Of a DNA stretch of 28,168 nt, positions 20,855 through 27,930 are shown piece after piece. The notes beneath the pieces are model-generated. The model ran no database searches. It was given only the letters and a program-made list of their open reading frames with translations, and was not told the DNA's origin. The stretch's first letter is position 1; each line of letters opens with the position of its first letter. A program made the translations under genes and the position numbers. This stretch comes from a virus: positions 1 through 28,168 of the IMG/VR virus record IMGVR_UViG_3300042452_000842. The stretch is one strand, 5' to 3'.

Positions 20855-20964
20855 CGCCTGGCCGCCCCGGCACCCCCCGCCGCCCGCGGGCGGGGGAGAC
20901 CGGGCCGGCCCGGCACAACGCCGGCCACCGCGACCCACGAGAGACCCCGATGAGGCCCGAGACC

Positions 20965-21348
20965 ATGACCACGAAGCGAAAGACCGCCCGCACCGCCCCC
21001 ACCGACCAGCGGCCGACGTGCCCGAACTGCGGCGGACACAACGTCGAGGATACCGCCTGGATCACCTACCGCCCCGATGGCACCGCCGAGATCGTGAACG
21101 GCGAAGGCCCGTTCGGCGACGACGAGGGGACATGGTGCCACGACTGCCAGGAGCACGCCGGGCTGAGTTTCCCCAAGCTCACGCCCGCCGACGACGCCCG
21201 CCGGCAGTCAGCCGCCCACGCCCGCGCCCACGGGCCGGAGTTGCTCGCCGTCGCCCGCTGGGCGGTTGACCAGATAGCAGACGACCTTGACCCCGAGCAC
21301 CAGGAAGCGCTCGCGGCTGCTCGTGAGCTGCTCGCGCGGCTCTCGTGA
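20965..21348 (+). CDS. Zinc-ribbon hypothetical protein
   Basis: A 127-residue protein. Two in-frame starts are possible; I prefer ATG 20965 because it has the region's usual GAGGCCCGAGACC leader (20950 is the alternative). Residues 20-65 form a zinc ribbon: CPNC, a beta segment (DTAWITYRPDGTAEIVNGEG), then CHDC and H. The C-terminus is helical (PELLAVARWAVDQIADDLDP). It probably binds zinc; DNA contact or protein binding is open. It follows ardC after a 110-bp GC-rich spacer. Confidence 0.7.
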   Translation: MTTKRKTARTAPTDQRPTCPNCGGHNVEDTAWITYRPDGTAEIVNGEGPFGDDEGTWCHDCQEHAGLSFPKLTPADDARRQSAAHARAHGPELLAVARWAVDQIADDLDPEHQEALAAARELLARLS

Positions 21349-21392
21349 AACCAACCACCACAACCCCACCCCAACCCAGGAAACCCCAACCC

Positions 21393-21752
21393 ATGAACGC
21401 CATCACGCTCGCCGCCCTTCGCCACTTCGAGCACGCCGCCGCCGTGCTCGCCAGCCTGGCCCCCGATCTAGTTTCGACAGACGACCGAGACCGGCGCGTG
21501 CCCGTGTCGCTCGACTCGCCGGCCTGGCCGGCCATCGACGACGCGCTCGATCTTTTGTACGCGATCGAATCCGAGCCGGACGCCGACACGCCGGCCGGAT
21601 TCGCACACTGGCACCGCGTCGCCTGGCTGGAGGTTGTGCGGGCGGCCGCCGCCGCAGCCGGCCACGGCGCCGACGACGCGCCACGGTGGGCGAGCATGAC
21701 CGCCGCCCAGCTGGCCGACGAACTCTTCTACCTGGCCGACTTCCAAGGCTAG
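21393..21752 (+). CDS. Hypothetical helical protein
   Basis: A 119-residue protein from ATG 21393 with CAGGAAACC upstream. It is mostly helical (AALRHFEHAAAVLASLAPDL, WPAIDDALDLLYAIESEPD, WASMTAAQLADELFYLADFQ) and acidic. The frame is open upstream to 21345, but that part overlaps the preceding gene end and leader. Not recognised. Confidence 0.65.
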   Translation: MNAITLAALRHFEHAAAVLASLAPDLVSTDDRDRRVPVSLDSPAWPAIDDALDLLYAIESEPDADTPAGFAHWHRVAWLEVVRAAAAAAGHGADDAPRWASMTAAQLADELFYLADFQG

Positions 21753-21771
21753 AAAAAATATCCTCCCCCCC

Positions 21772-21800
21772 TTGCACCCATTGTTTCCGATTGGTAGATT
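21772..21800 (+). promoter_or_regulatory. Promoter with operator box
   Basis: TTGCAC (21772-21777), 17-base spacer ending TTTCCGATTGG, TAGATT (21795-21800), preceded by an A-rich tract (GAAAAAATAT). From TTGCA to AGATT it is almost identical to the 18129 promoter. It drives the 21853-24190 gene string with a leader of about 45 bases. Confidence 0.7.
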
Positions 21801-21852
21801 GCACAGAGACACGCGGCCGCCGGCCGCACAACCCACGAGGAGACGAGAAACC

Positions 21853-22473
21853 ATGTCCGCCCGTTTCAAGATTCACGGCATGACCGACGAGCCTGGCCAC
21901 TGTGAGCTATGCGGCACTTTCTGCCCGCGCCGCCGTGTCGCCGTTGAGCTGATCGCCGACGACGGCAGCACCACCGGAGACGTGCAGCTGTGGGGCGTCG
22001 TCTGTGCCGCCGAGGCCCGGCACGGCCGCCGCGACTCGACCCTAGCCAGGCAGCTCCAGGGAGAGGCCGAGGAGGCCGGCGCCTACACCGGCCCGGCCCG
22101 CGGCCGCCGCCGGATGCCGGCCGGCGACCGCCCCCGCCGGCAGACCCGGCGCGAGGCCTTCCGCCTGGCCGCGATCGCTGAAGCCGACGCCCGCGCCGTT
22201 TGGTTCCGCACGTCGTCGCCCGTGCCGGCCGCGCTCGCCGCCGCCGAGGCCGATGGCCGGCCGTGGCTGGCCGCCGAGGCCCGCTACACCAACACCGGCC
22301 ACCCTCGCGCCGCCGGCCACGCCTACCGCCACGACGACGGCCGACACGCGATCGTCAACAGCACCAGCCCGGCCGACGTGGCCCGGTTCGAGCGGCACGG
22401 CTTCCGGCACGTCGCCGGCGCCGAGCTGGCCAACTGGCCGACCGTTGCCGAGGCGCTTGCGGCCACCGCCTAG
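21853..22473 (+). CDS. Hypothetical protein with N-terminal zinc-finger-like motif
   Basis: A 206-residue protein behind GAGGAGACGAGAAACC-ATG. Residues 15-35 contain CELCGTFC plus later Cys, a possible zinc knuckle (EPGHCELCGTFCPRRRVAVE). The middle is basic (RGRRRMPAGDRPRRQTRREA) and the C-terminal third has ARYTNTGHPRAAGHAYRHDD and WPTVAEAL. First gene behind the 21772 promoter. Not recognised. Confidence 0.65.
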   Translation: MSARFKIHGMTDEPGHCELCGTFCPRRRVAVELIADDGSTTGDVQLWGVVCAAEARHGRRDSTLARQLQGEAEEAGAYTGPARGRRRMPAGDRPRRQTRREAFRLAAIAEADARAVWFRTSSPVPAALAAAEADGRPWLAAEARYTNTGHPRAAGHAYRHDDGRHAIVNSTSPADVARFERHGFRHVAGAELANWPTVAEALAATA

Positions 22474-22568
22474 CGGGCGGCCGCCCCCGCCCGCCCCGGC
22501 ACGCCGCCGGGCTGGACGGGGCCGGCCGTTCGCCGACCCGTAGCCCCCAACCCCAGGAGCCCATAGCC

Positions 22569-23087
22569 ATGACCACGACCGCCACCACCCACGCCAACCA
22601 CGCCCACACGCCCGGCCCGTGGAGGCACAACCCGAGGACCGGACGCGTGATGCTCAACGGTTCCGCGGTCTATTCGATCCGCGACCGCTGCGCCGACCCC
22701 GACGCCCCGCCCCGGTTCAATCCGGCCGACGTTCAATTGATGGCGGCCGCGCCCGAGCTGCTCGCCGCCCTGCGTGCCGCCATGCAGCTGCTCGACCGCG
22801 TTCACGCGGTCCACGCTTTGCAGTTTTCCGTAGATACGGCACGCGACTTGTCGGCCGCCTGGCTCGCCGCCAGCCGGGCCATCGAATCCGCAACCCTCCC
22901 CCTACGCCGCTGGAGCGTCACCGCCCTCGTGGCGGAATGGAATCCGGCCACCGGCGATTACGACGAAATCGACCTTGACCACGAGCCACGCGCCTACGAC
23001 GCCGCCGAGGCCGAGGAACTGGCCCGCGATGCCTGGAGCGACCACGGCCACAACCCCGACCGCGTGAAGGTGCGCCCGCTCGACTGA
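22569..23087 (+). CDS. Phage hypothetical protein with HTPGPW...LMAAAPELL motif
   Basis: A 172-residue protein. The first 70 residues carry a motif pair very common in phage early proteins of unknown role: HTPGPWR near residue 13 and DVQLMAAAPELLAALRAAM near 58-75. The rest (RRWSVTALVAEWNPATGDYD, EIDLDHEPRAYDAAEAEELA) is an added acidic domain. Start at ATG 22569 behind CAGGAGCCCATAGCC. Widespread family, function unknown. Confidence 0.75.
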   Translation: MTTTATTHANHAHTPGPWRHNPRTGRVMLNGSAVYSIRDRCADPDAPPRFNPADVQLMAAAPELLAALRAAMQLLDRVHAVHALQFSVDTARDLSAAWLAASRAIESATLPLRRWSVTALVAEWNPATGDYDEIDLDHEPRAYDAAEAEELARDAWSDHGHNPDRVKVRPLD

Positions 23088-23185
23088 CCCGGCCGCCCCC
23101 ACGCCGGCCCCGGCAACCGCCGCGGCCGGCCAGGGGGATGCCGGCGACAACCGCCGACCAGCCCGCCACCCAGGAGACCGAGACC

Positions 23186-23464
23186 ATGAACGCCACGCTC
23201 CACCCCTATCCGATCGCAGCCCCCGCCCCGCACGCCTGGAAGGTCGTGCACGAGTGGACAGACCAGCAGCCCAATAACGGCTGGTCGCTCGAGCGCTTCG
23301 CCGTGCCGATCGGCGACCACGCCACCGAGGCCGCCGCCCGCGCCCACGTCGCCGCCCGTGTCGCAGAGGGTATGCAGGCTGGCGAGGGCTATTTCATCCG
23401 CGACCCCGACGGCACCGTGATCCACCGCACCTACGCCACCAAATCCACGCGGCCCCGGATGTAG
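23186..23464 (+). CDS. Hypothetical protein
   Basis: A 92-residue protein behind CAGGAGACCGAGACC-ATG. It has a compact alpha/beta look: WKVVHEWTDQQPNNGWSLER, FAVPIGDHATEAAARAHVAA, GEGYFIRDPDGTVIHRTYAT. One of the small cassettes in this region. Not recognised. Confidence 0.6.
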   Translation: MNATLHPYPIAAPAPHAWKVVHEWTDQQPNNGWSLERFAVPIGDHATEAAARAHVAARVAEGMQAGEGYFIRDPDGTVIHRTYATKSTRPRM

Positions 23465-23582
23465 CCCACGCCGCCCCCGCCACCCCGCCCCAGCACGGAC
23501 GCCGGCCAGCGGGGAACCGGGGCCGGCCTGGCCACGCCGGCCACGCCCACACCCGCCCACGCCAACCAGGAGACCCACGCCC

Positions 23583-23858
23583 ATGCCCGCCTACGCCGCA
23601 ACCGAGATCGACCACGCCGCCTACCCCCGCCTCTGCCGGCGGATGAGCGAGGCCGCGCTGCAATTCACGATCGCCGACGCCCGCGCCGCCCTGGCCGCCA
23701 TGCCCGACGGCCCGAAAGCCGGCTACTACGCCGATGAAATCCATTACGCCCACGCCGAGCTTGCCCGCCGCGGCCGAGGCGGCCGGAGGGACACGCGGCC
23801 GCGGCTGCTCGCCGCCGACACGCACGCCGCCGGCCTGGCCGCCGTGCTCGAGGATTGA
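23583..23858 (+). CDS. Hypothetical protein
   Basis: A 91-residue protein behind CAGGAGACCCACGCCC-ATG. It is helical (DHAAYPRLCRRMSEAALQFT, IADARAALAAMPDGPKAGYY, ADEIHYAHAELARR) with an Arg/Gly-rich turn and a second Ala-rich helix. It follows a 118-bp GC-rich spacer. Not recognised. Confidence 0.6.
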   Translation: MPAYAATEIDHAAYPRLCRRMSEAALQFTIADARAALAAMPDGPKAGYYADEIHYAHAELARRGRGGRRDTRPRLLAADTHAAGLAAVLED

Positions 23859-23890
23859 CCCACGCCCGCCCACAGTCAGGAGCCACGCCC

Positions 23891-24190
23891 ATGCCCACGC
23901 CCGCCCCGCAGCTCGAGCTATTCGACAAAGGCCCGCCCCCGCCCCCGCCCTGCAAATGGATCGCACACCGCGGGCCGTGGGGCCGGAACCTTACATGGAC
24001 GCGGCCAGATATGCCCGGCATCGTCGTCCGCCACTGCGGCCACGGCACGGCCAGCTACCCCTACTACGTCACCCTCGGCGACTGCCGCGAGCCGGCCAGC
24101 CCCGGCACCTTCCGCACGCTCCCGGAGGTGCAGGCCGCCGCCGCACGCCTATGGAGCCACGCCCGCCCCGGAGCCACGCCGCCCCAATGA
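23891..24190 (+). CDS. Hypothetical protein
   Basis: A 99-residue protein from ATG 23891 behind CAGGAGCCACGCCC. It starts MPTPAPQLELFDKGPPPPPP, where QLELFD resembles short peptide ligands (such as the sliding-clamp-binding QLxLF), followed by a compact domain with HRGPWGRNLTWTRPDMPG and HCGHGTASYPYYVTLGDC. Clamp binding is only a suggestion from the QLELF motif. Not otherwise recognised. Confidence 0.6.
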   Translation: MPTPAPQLELFDKGPPPPPPCKWIAHRGPWGRNLTWTRPDMPGIVVRHCGHGTASYPYYVTLGDCREPASPGTFRTLPEVQAAAARLWSHARPGATPPQ

Positions 24191-24223
24191 AGCCACGCCC
24201 CCCCAGCCACGCCGCCCCCGGCA

Positions 24224-24251
24224 TTGACCGCAGCGGCCGATCGGCAATAAT
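24224..24251 (+). promoter_or_regulatory. Promoter of the double-HTH gene, leaderless
   Basis: TTGACC (24224-24229), 16-base spacer ending GGCCGATCGGC, AATAAT (24246-24251), six bases, then ATG 24258. The CCGATCGG here is the fully palindromic form of the box seen in the other promoters. There is no ribosome binding site. Confidence 0.6.
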
Positions 24252-24257
24252 CCCCCC

Positions 24258-24734
24258 ATGCCCACCATCGACCCGAAAAAATACGTCTCGATCCAGACCG
24301 GCGCCCGCCTGGCCGGCGTCGCCCGAATCACGCTCCGCGGGGCAATCAAGTCCGGCCGCGTCAAAGGCATCGAAATCGACGGCTACTATTTCGCCCTCCG
24401 CGCCGATTGCGAGAACTTCACCCGCGACCCGATCGGCCGAGGCCGCCCGCCACCCAAGAAAGCCACGCCCGCCAAGGCCGCCAAGGCCGGACGCTGGGGC
24501 TCGGCCAGAAAGACGGCCGCCGGCCGGTTCGACCCGGCGAAATACTTGTCGGTTGGCGCCGCCGCCAAGGCCGCCGGCGTGTCCCGGTTTTGGATGCGGC
24601 GGCTACTCCAAGAAGGCCACGTCGCCGGCATCGAAATCGACGGCCAAGCGTTCGCCCTGCGGACGGCCGTGGAAGCGTATGCAGCCACGCCCGCCGGCCA
24701 CGGCCGGCCGCGCGGCGGGAGCCACTCCGGCTAG
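24258..24734 (+). CDS. Tandem-duplicated excisionase-like DNA-binding protein
   Basis: A 158-residue protein built of two copies of one HTH module joined by a Lys/Ala linker. Copy 1 (about residues 9-62) reads KYVSIQTGARLAGVARITLR...GRVKGIEIDGYYFALR; copy 2 (about 96-150) reads KYLSVGAAAKAAGVSRFWMR...GHVAGIEIDGQAFALR. Both end in a GRGRP/GHGRP tail. Excisionase-like domains usually occur singly and bind as multimers, so a built-in dimer suits the closely spaced CCGATTGG boxes. It has its own leaderless promoter with the same box, suggesting self-control. Best candidate for the regulator of this regulon. Confidence 0.8.
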   Translation: MPTIDPKKYVSIQTGARLAGVARITLRGAIKSGRVKGIEIDGYYFALRADCENFTRDPIGRGRPPPKKATPAKAAKAGRWGSARKTAAGRFDPAKYLSVGAAAKAAGVSRFWMRRLLQEGHVAGIEIDGQAFALRTAVEAYAATPAGHGRPRGGSHSG

Positions 24735-24763
24735 CCGCTGCCCTGCTTTGGAAAATTCATGCC

Positions 24764-24810
24764 TTGCATCGTAGTTGCCGATTGGTATTCTGGTTGCCGA
24801 TTGGTAAGAT
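24764..24810 (+). promoter_or_regulatory. Two overlapping promoters with tandem operator boxes
   Basis: GTTGCCGATTGGTA occurs at 24774-24787 and again at 24793-24806, 19 bp apart. The first box ends at a -10 TATTCT (24786-24791) served by -35 TTGCAT (24764-24769); the second ends at -10 TAAGAT (24805-24810) with TTGGTA (24782-24787) at -35 position. They drive the 24846-26869 genes. Confidence 0.65.
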
Positions 24811-24845
24811 TCCCGCGCCCCTGCCACCCCCGGAGAAAAACCACC

Positions 24846-25355
24846 ATGCTCGCCGAGATCCAGCAGTTCGAGGCCGGCCGCACCTACTACTGCCGCTCGA
24901 GTTGCGACCACGACACGGTATTTCGCTACACGGTGCTATCCCGCACCGCCCGCCAAATCACGATCCGCGACGACTGCGGCCACGTCAGCCGCCGCGGCAT
25001 CAAGGCCGATGGCGGCGCCGAGTTCTGCTACCCCGAGGGCCGCTACAGCATGGCCCCGGTGATCCGCGCCGACCGCCGCCTCGACCCGGCCACGCCGCTG
25101 CCCGGCCGGGACGGCCTCTACCCGATCGGCACGAAGGTTGTCGCGCTCGACGGCTTCACGATCCGCGTCGGCCAGGTTGCCGACCACACAAGCGACCAAT
25201 TCGGCCGCTGGCACGTCGTCGTCATGGATGGAGCTTTCGAGACGGTGGGAAGCATCCGCGACCGCGACGCCCTCGGTATCGGCTGGCGAGTTGCCAAGGC
25301 CGACGAACTAAGCCGGCACGGCCAGACCGAAGGCCCGTGCTACACCGGCGACTGA
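24846..25355 (+). CDS. Hypothetical protein with a repeated plasmid/phage domain
   Basis: A 169-residue protein behind CGGAGAAAAACCACC-ATG. The N-terminal 80 residues (FEAGRTYYCRSSCDHDTVFR, YTVLSRTARQITIRDDCG, ending PEGRYSMAPVIRA) recall a small beta-rich domain found in plasmid and phage accessory genes. The C-terminal half (PIGTKVVALDGFTIRVGQVA, RWHVVVMDGAFETVGSI) looks like a second beta domain. First gene behind the double promoter. Function unknown. Confidence 0.65.
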   Translation: MLAEIQQFEAGRTYYCRSSCDHDTVFRYTVLSRTARQITIRDDCGHVSRRGIKADGGAEFCYPEGRYSMAPVIRADRRLDPATPLPGRDGLYPIGTKVVALDGFTIRVGQVADHTSDQFGRWHVVVMDGAFETVGSIRDRDALGIGWRVAKADELSRHGQTEGPCYTGD

Positions 25356-25381
25356 CTTACCACCACCCCAGGAGAACGCCC

Positions 25382-25693
25382 ATGCCCACGCCCGCCCATG
25401 ACCCCGACGCGATCGTGCTCGAGCCGTGCCGCCCCGCCGATGCCACGCTGACGCTGCCAACGCCCGACCCGATCGCCGCCGCCGTCGTCACCGCCCTGGT
25501 GGCCGGCGACGAGCTGCCAGACGAGTTCACCATCCTCGACACCTACGCCGACTGCGGCGATCCGCCCTCGTGGCACCGCTGCCGCGAGGTATGCGTTGCC
25601 GTGGCCGACGCCATGCGGCTGCTCGGCCTGCCGATCCGCACGACCTACACCATGCTCGACAACATTCCCGACCCCGACACCGACCACGAGTGA
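25382..25693 (+). CDS. Hypothetical protein
   Basis: A 103-residue protein behind CAGGAGAACGCCC-ATG. It is acidic overall, with a short beta lead (DAIVLEPCRPADATLTLP) and helices (IAAAVVTALVAGDELPDEFT, EVCVAVADAMRLLGLPI). It precedes the Prim-Pol gene by 17 bases. Not recognised. Confidence 0.6.
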   Translation: MPTPAHDPDAIVLEPCRPADATLTLPTPDPIAAAVVTALVAGDELPDEFTILDTYADCGDPPSWHRCREVCVAVADAMRLLGLPIRTTYTMLDNIPDPDTDHE

Positions 25694-25710
25694 AAAGGAG
25701 ACCCACGCCC

Positions 25711-26202
25711 ATGCACACGCTCGCCCCCCTCGCCGCCGCCGGTTGCCTGTTCGTCCGCCTCGCCCGTGGCGAGAAACGGCCGATCGGCTCCGGCTGGCAA
25801 CACAAAGGGACCGACGACCTGGATGCCGTCGCCGCCTGGCTCGCCGCCCGCTCCAACGTCGGCATCCTGCTCGGGCCGGAATCCGGCGTCGTGGACGTTG
25901 AATACGACGAGCCGGAGGGCCGGGAGCACCTGGCCGCGTTCGGGATTTTCGACTTGCGAACGCCGACGTGGCGATCGGCCCGCGGGGAGCACCGGCTATT
26001 CCGCTGGGAACCGTGGATGCCGGCCACGGCGGCCATGAAGGTGGACGCGATCGAGATACGGATTGGCGGCCGCGCGGCTCAGTCGGTGCTCCCGCCGAGC
26101 ATCCACCCCAGCGGCGCCGCCTATGAGTGGATCGTCAGCCCCGCCGACGTTGCTATCGCCCCGTTCCCTGCTCAACTACTCGCACAGGAGGTACTCGCAT
26201 GA
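25711..26202 (+). CDS. Stand-alone Prim-Pol (bifunctional primase/polymerase) domain protein
   Basis: A 163-residue protein that matches the archaeo-eukaryotic-type Prim-Pol domain of plasmid and phage replication proteins. Seen: LARGEKRPIGSGWQ near the start, NVGILLGPESGVVDVEYDEP with the DxE pair Asp62/Glu64, GEHRLFRW with His94, and IEIRIGGRAAQSVLPPSIHP then SGAAYEW with a third acidic residue near 112-115. These are the catalytic positions of the family. Usual members are fused to a helicase or are several hundred residues long; this one is only the domain. It may prime the element's replication with a host helicase. AAAGGAGACC precedes the ATG. Confidence 0.85.
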   Translation: MHTLAPLAAAGCLFVRLARGEKRPIGSGWQHKGTDDLDAVAAWLAARSNVGILLGPESGVVDVEYDEPEGREHLAAFGIFDLRTPTWRSARGEHRLFRWEPWMPATAAMKVDAIEIRIGGRAAQSVLPPSIHPSGAAYEWIVSPADVAIAPFPAQLLAQEVLA

Positions 26203-26624
26203 AACCGTTTTTTGCAATTCGCATCGACTACAACCCGGCAGACTCAGACGACCAAGATCACCGCGACGAAAACACCGTTCGCTTCGCAGTCGCAAGACAG
26301 TGCCACCCAAGCGTTATGGAAGGGGCCGACGAGGAATCGCGGGCAGAGGCCGCAGTTGCGGACGACAGGAAGGCAATCGTGGACCGCTTCGCTAGCGCTG
26401 TGCGGTTTGCCGACCGCGCTATGAACGATGGCGATGATTGGTCCTTGCTCGATGAAGTGATGAAGGCTTTACTGGGGGTTTACGGGGGCTTATCCACAGT
26501 CCGCTATTTGCTGGACACTGTGATTGACGAGGCAGACGAGGACGATCTGGAAGAATTGCAGGCCATCATCGACAGGCAGCGCACTGCCCCGCCAGGGGGC
26601 GACAGCGTGGAGCCAGACGCATGA
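26199..26624 (+). CDS. Acidic hypothetical protein
   Basis: A 141-residue protein overlapping the Prim-Pol stop (ATGA), with CAGGAGG before the ATG. It is acidic (NPADSDDQDHRDENTVRF, DEADEDDLEELQAIIDR) and helical in the second half. Its base composition is nearer to the early operon than to its Ala-rich neighbours. Coupling to Prim-Pol suggests a replication role, but nothing shows it. Not recognised. Confidence 0.65.
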   Translation: MKPFFAIRIDYNPADSDDQDHRDENTVRFAVARQCHPSVMEGADEESRAEAAVADDRKAIVDRFASAVRFADRAMNDGDDWSLLDEVMKALLGVYGGLSTVRYLLDTVIDEADEDDLEELQAIIDRQRTAPPGGDSVEPDA

Positions 26625-26869
26625 TCCGCGACACACTCCGCGCCGCCCTGGCGATTGCCGTGATGGCCGCCGCAGCCTCGATCGTGCTCGAGACGCGGCA
26701 GCGGCTCATCGCGCTCGAGCACGCCGGCCGGATGATCGCCGGCCCCACGCACGCACACGCCTACGCCGCCCCGGCCCAAGCCACGCCGCCCCAGGCCGGC
26801 GGCCGGCTCCAGGCTTTCGGCCGGGCGGCGATCCAATTCGCCGATGCGGCGATGGGCGTGGTGCGCTAG
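26621..26869 (+). CDS. Small protein with N-terminal membrane segment
   Basis: An 82-residue protein overlapping the previous stop (ATGA). Residues 6-22 (LRAALAIAVMAAAASIVLE) form a membrane anchor or signal anchor; the rest is Ala/Gln-rich and probably outside the cytoplasm. It could be a spanin-like or envelope protein. It is the last rightward gene, and its stop shares CTAG with the stop of the convergent virion-like gene. Confidence 0.6.
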   Translation: MIRDTLRAALAIAVMAAAASIVLETRQRLIALEHAGRMIAGPTHAHAYAAPAQATPPQAGGRLQAFGRAAIQFADAAMGVVR

Positions 26870-27546
26870 TCGAGCACCCCTGCCGCGTACACACGCACGA
26901 CGGCATCCGGCCACGCGAAATCGATCGACACGCCAGTGGCGGTCGCTGTCGCGTTTGCAGTCAGCACGAGCGAAGTGCCGTCCGTGATGCTGGCGATCTT
27001 GGCCGCGGCCGGGATGCCCGCCCCGCTGACGGCCATGCCAGCCGCGAGGCCGGCCGTGCTCGACAGGCCGGTGACGTTGGGCGATGCGTTCGTGGTGCCG
27101 CCGGAAAGCGTCGTCACGGCGCCGTCGTTCGTGAGCTTTACGGTCTTTGACGACCCACCGATCGGCAGTCCTGCAACGCCGGAAAACATCGCTGCCGTTC
27201 CGCCCTGGCCGACCACCAGGCCAGCCAGCTGATCCCAGCCGTCGGAATCGCCTGGCTCGACCGTGATGGTCACGTTCGGCGACTCGTTCACGATCGTCAA
27301 ATACTTCACCGAGGCGAGCGAAACCGTGCCGGAAAGCCCGAACACGGACTTCGACAGGCTCAACAGGTCGATCGTCTCGTCGTCTCCGGCCGGGATAGTC
27401 AGCTCGCCGCTCCAGTAGCCGTTAGCCTTTCCGGCCGTCGTGCCGTTCGCCAGCACCGTCGGCACCACCACCGAATCGGCCAGAGCCGAATTGCCGTCCA
27501 CGATCTTCGTGGAGAACTGGAGCGTGCCCTGCATCGAAAAGATCAT
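26866..27546 (-). CDS. Beta-rich virion-like protein
   Basis: A 226-residue protein from ATG 27546, with GAGGG six bases upstream. The first 150 residues (MIFSMQGTLQFSTKIVDGNS, then YWSGELTIPAGDDETIDLLS, VKYLTIVNESPNVTITVEPG, AMFSGVAGLPI) match a pattern I know from phage virion proteins, in which a VKxLxIxNxS strand is followed by a G-rich loop. The C-terminal part (ASPNVTGLSSTAGLAAGMAV) is a fibre-like Ig/beta repeat. Likely a capsid-surface or connector protein. If the window is circular it is the last gene of the late operon. The exact role is open. Confidence 0.65.
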   Translation of the reverse strand: MIFSMQGTLQFSTKIVDGNSALADSVVVPTVLANGTTAGKANGYWSGELTIPAGDDETIDLLSLSKSVFGLSGTVSLASVKYLTIVNESPNVTITVEPGDSDGWDQLAGLVVGQGGTAAMFSGVAGLPIGGSSKTVKLTNDGAVTTLSGGTTNASPNVTGLSSTAGLAAGMAVSGAGIPAAAKIASITDGTSLVLTANATATATGVSIDFAWPDAVVRVYAAGVLD

Positions 27547-27566
27547 GGTATCCCTCTTGTTTCAGT

Positions 27567-27926
27567 CTACTGGGCCAGTTGTCGCGCCATCGCCCGCAGG
27601 CTGCACCGCCAGCGGTCGCTACCAAACCACAGATCCAAGAGGGACAGCGAAATGCCGTCCACCGTGGGACCCAGCACGAGCGGCCACATCGGCCCGATGC
27701 CGTGCCGGGCCTCCCATTGCTCACGCACCTGGGCCTTGACCAGCCGCATGGCGTGGCCGATGGCCGCATGGTGCCGGCCGTGGGGCAGCACGACCTCGAG
27801 GTGCCGATGGGGCCAGTGCCGGACGACCAGGCCGGTGAGCTCGTCGGCCCGCCACGCCTGGCAATAGTTCACGAGCGGCCCCAGCCGGTAGCGGACGTGG
27901 GCCTGGAGCTGCTCGAGCGTGTCCAC
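27567..27926 (-). CDS. Hypothetical late protein
   Basis: A 119-residue protein. I chose the GTG at 27926 because GGAG lies eight bases upstream and it sits four bases after the stop of the preceding gene; the frame is open to 28019 but overlaps that gene. His/Trp-rich first half (VNYCQAWRADELTGLVVRHW, PHRHLEVVLPHGRHHAAIGH) and an amphipathic C-terminal helix (LVLGPTVDGISLSLLDLWF). It could insert into membranes or pack in the virion. Not recognised. Confidence 0.65.
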   Translation of the reverse strand: MDTLEQLQAHVRYRLGPLVNYCQAWRADELTGLVVRHWPHRHLEVVLPHGRHHAAIGHAMRLVKAQVREQWEARHGIGPMWPLVLGPTVDGISLSLLDLWFGSDRWRCSLRAMARQLAQ

Positions 27927-27930
27927 GCCG

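Noticed and set aside
19070-20938. A 622-codon minus-strand open frame opposite ardC and its upstream genes
   Set aside because: High GC removes stops from this frame; the product is mostly Gly/Arg/Ala runs, while the plus strand has ArdC motifs and promoter signals.
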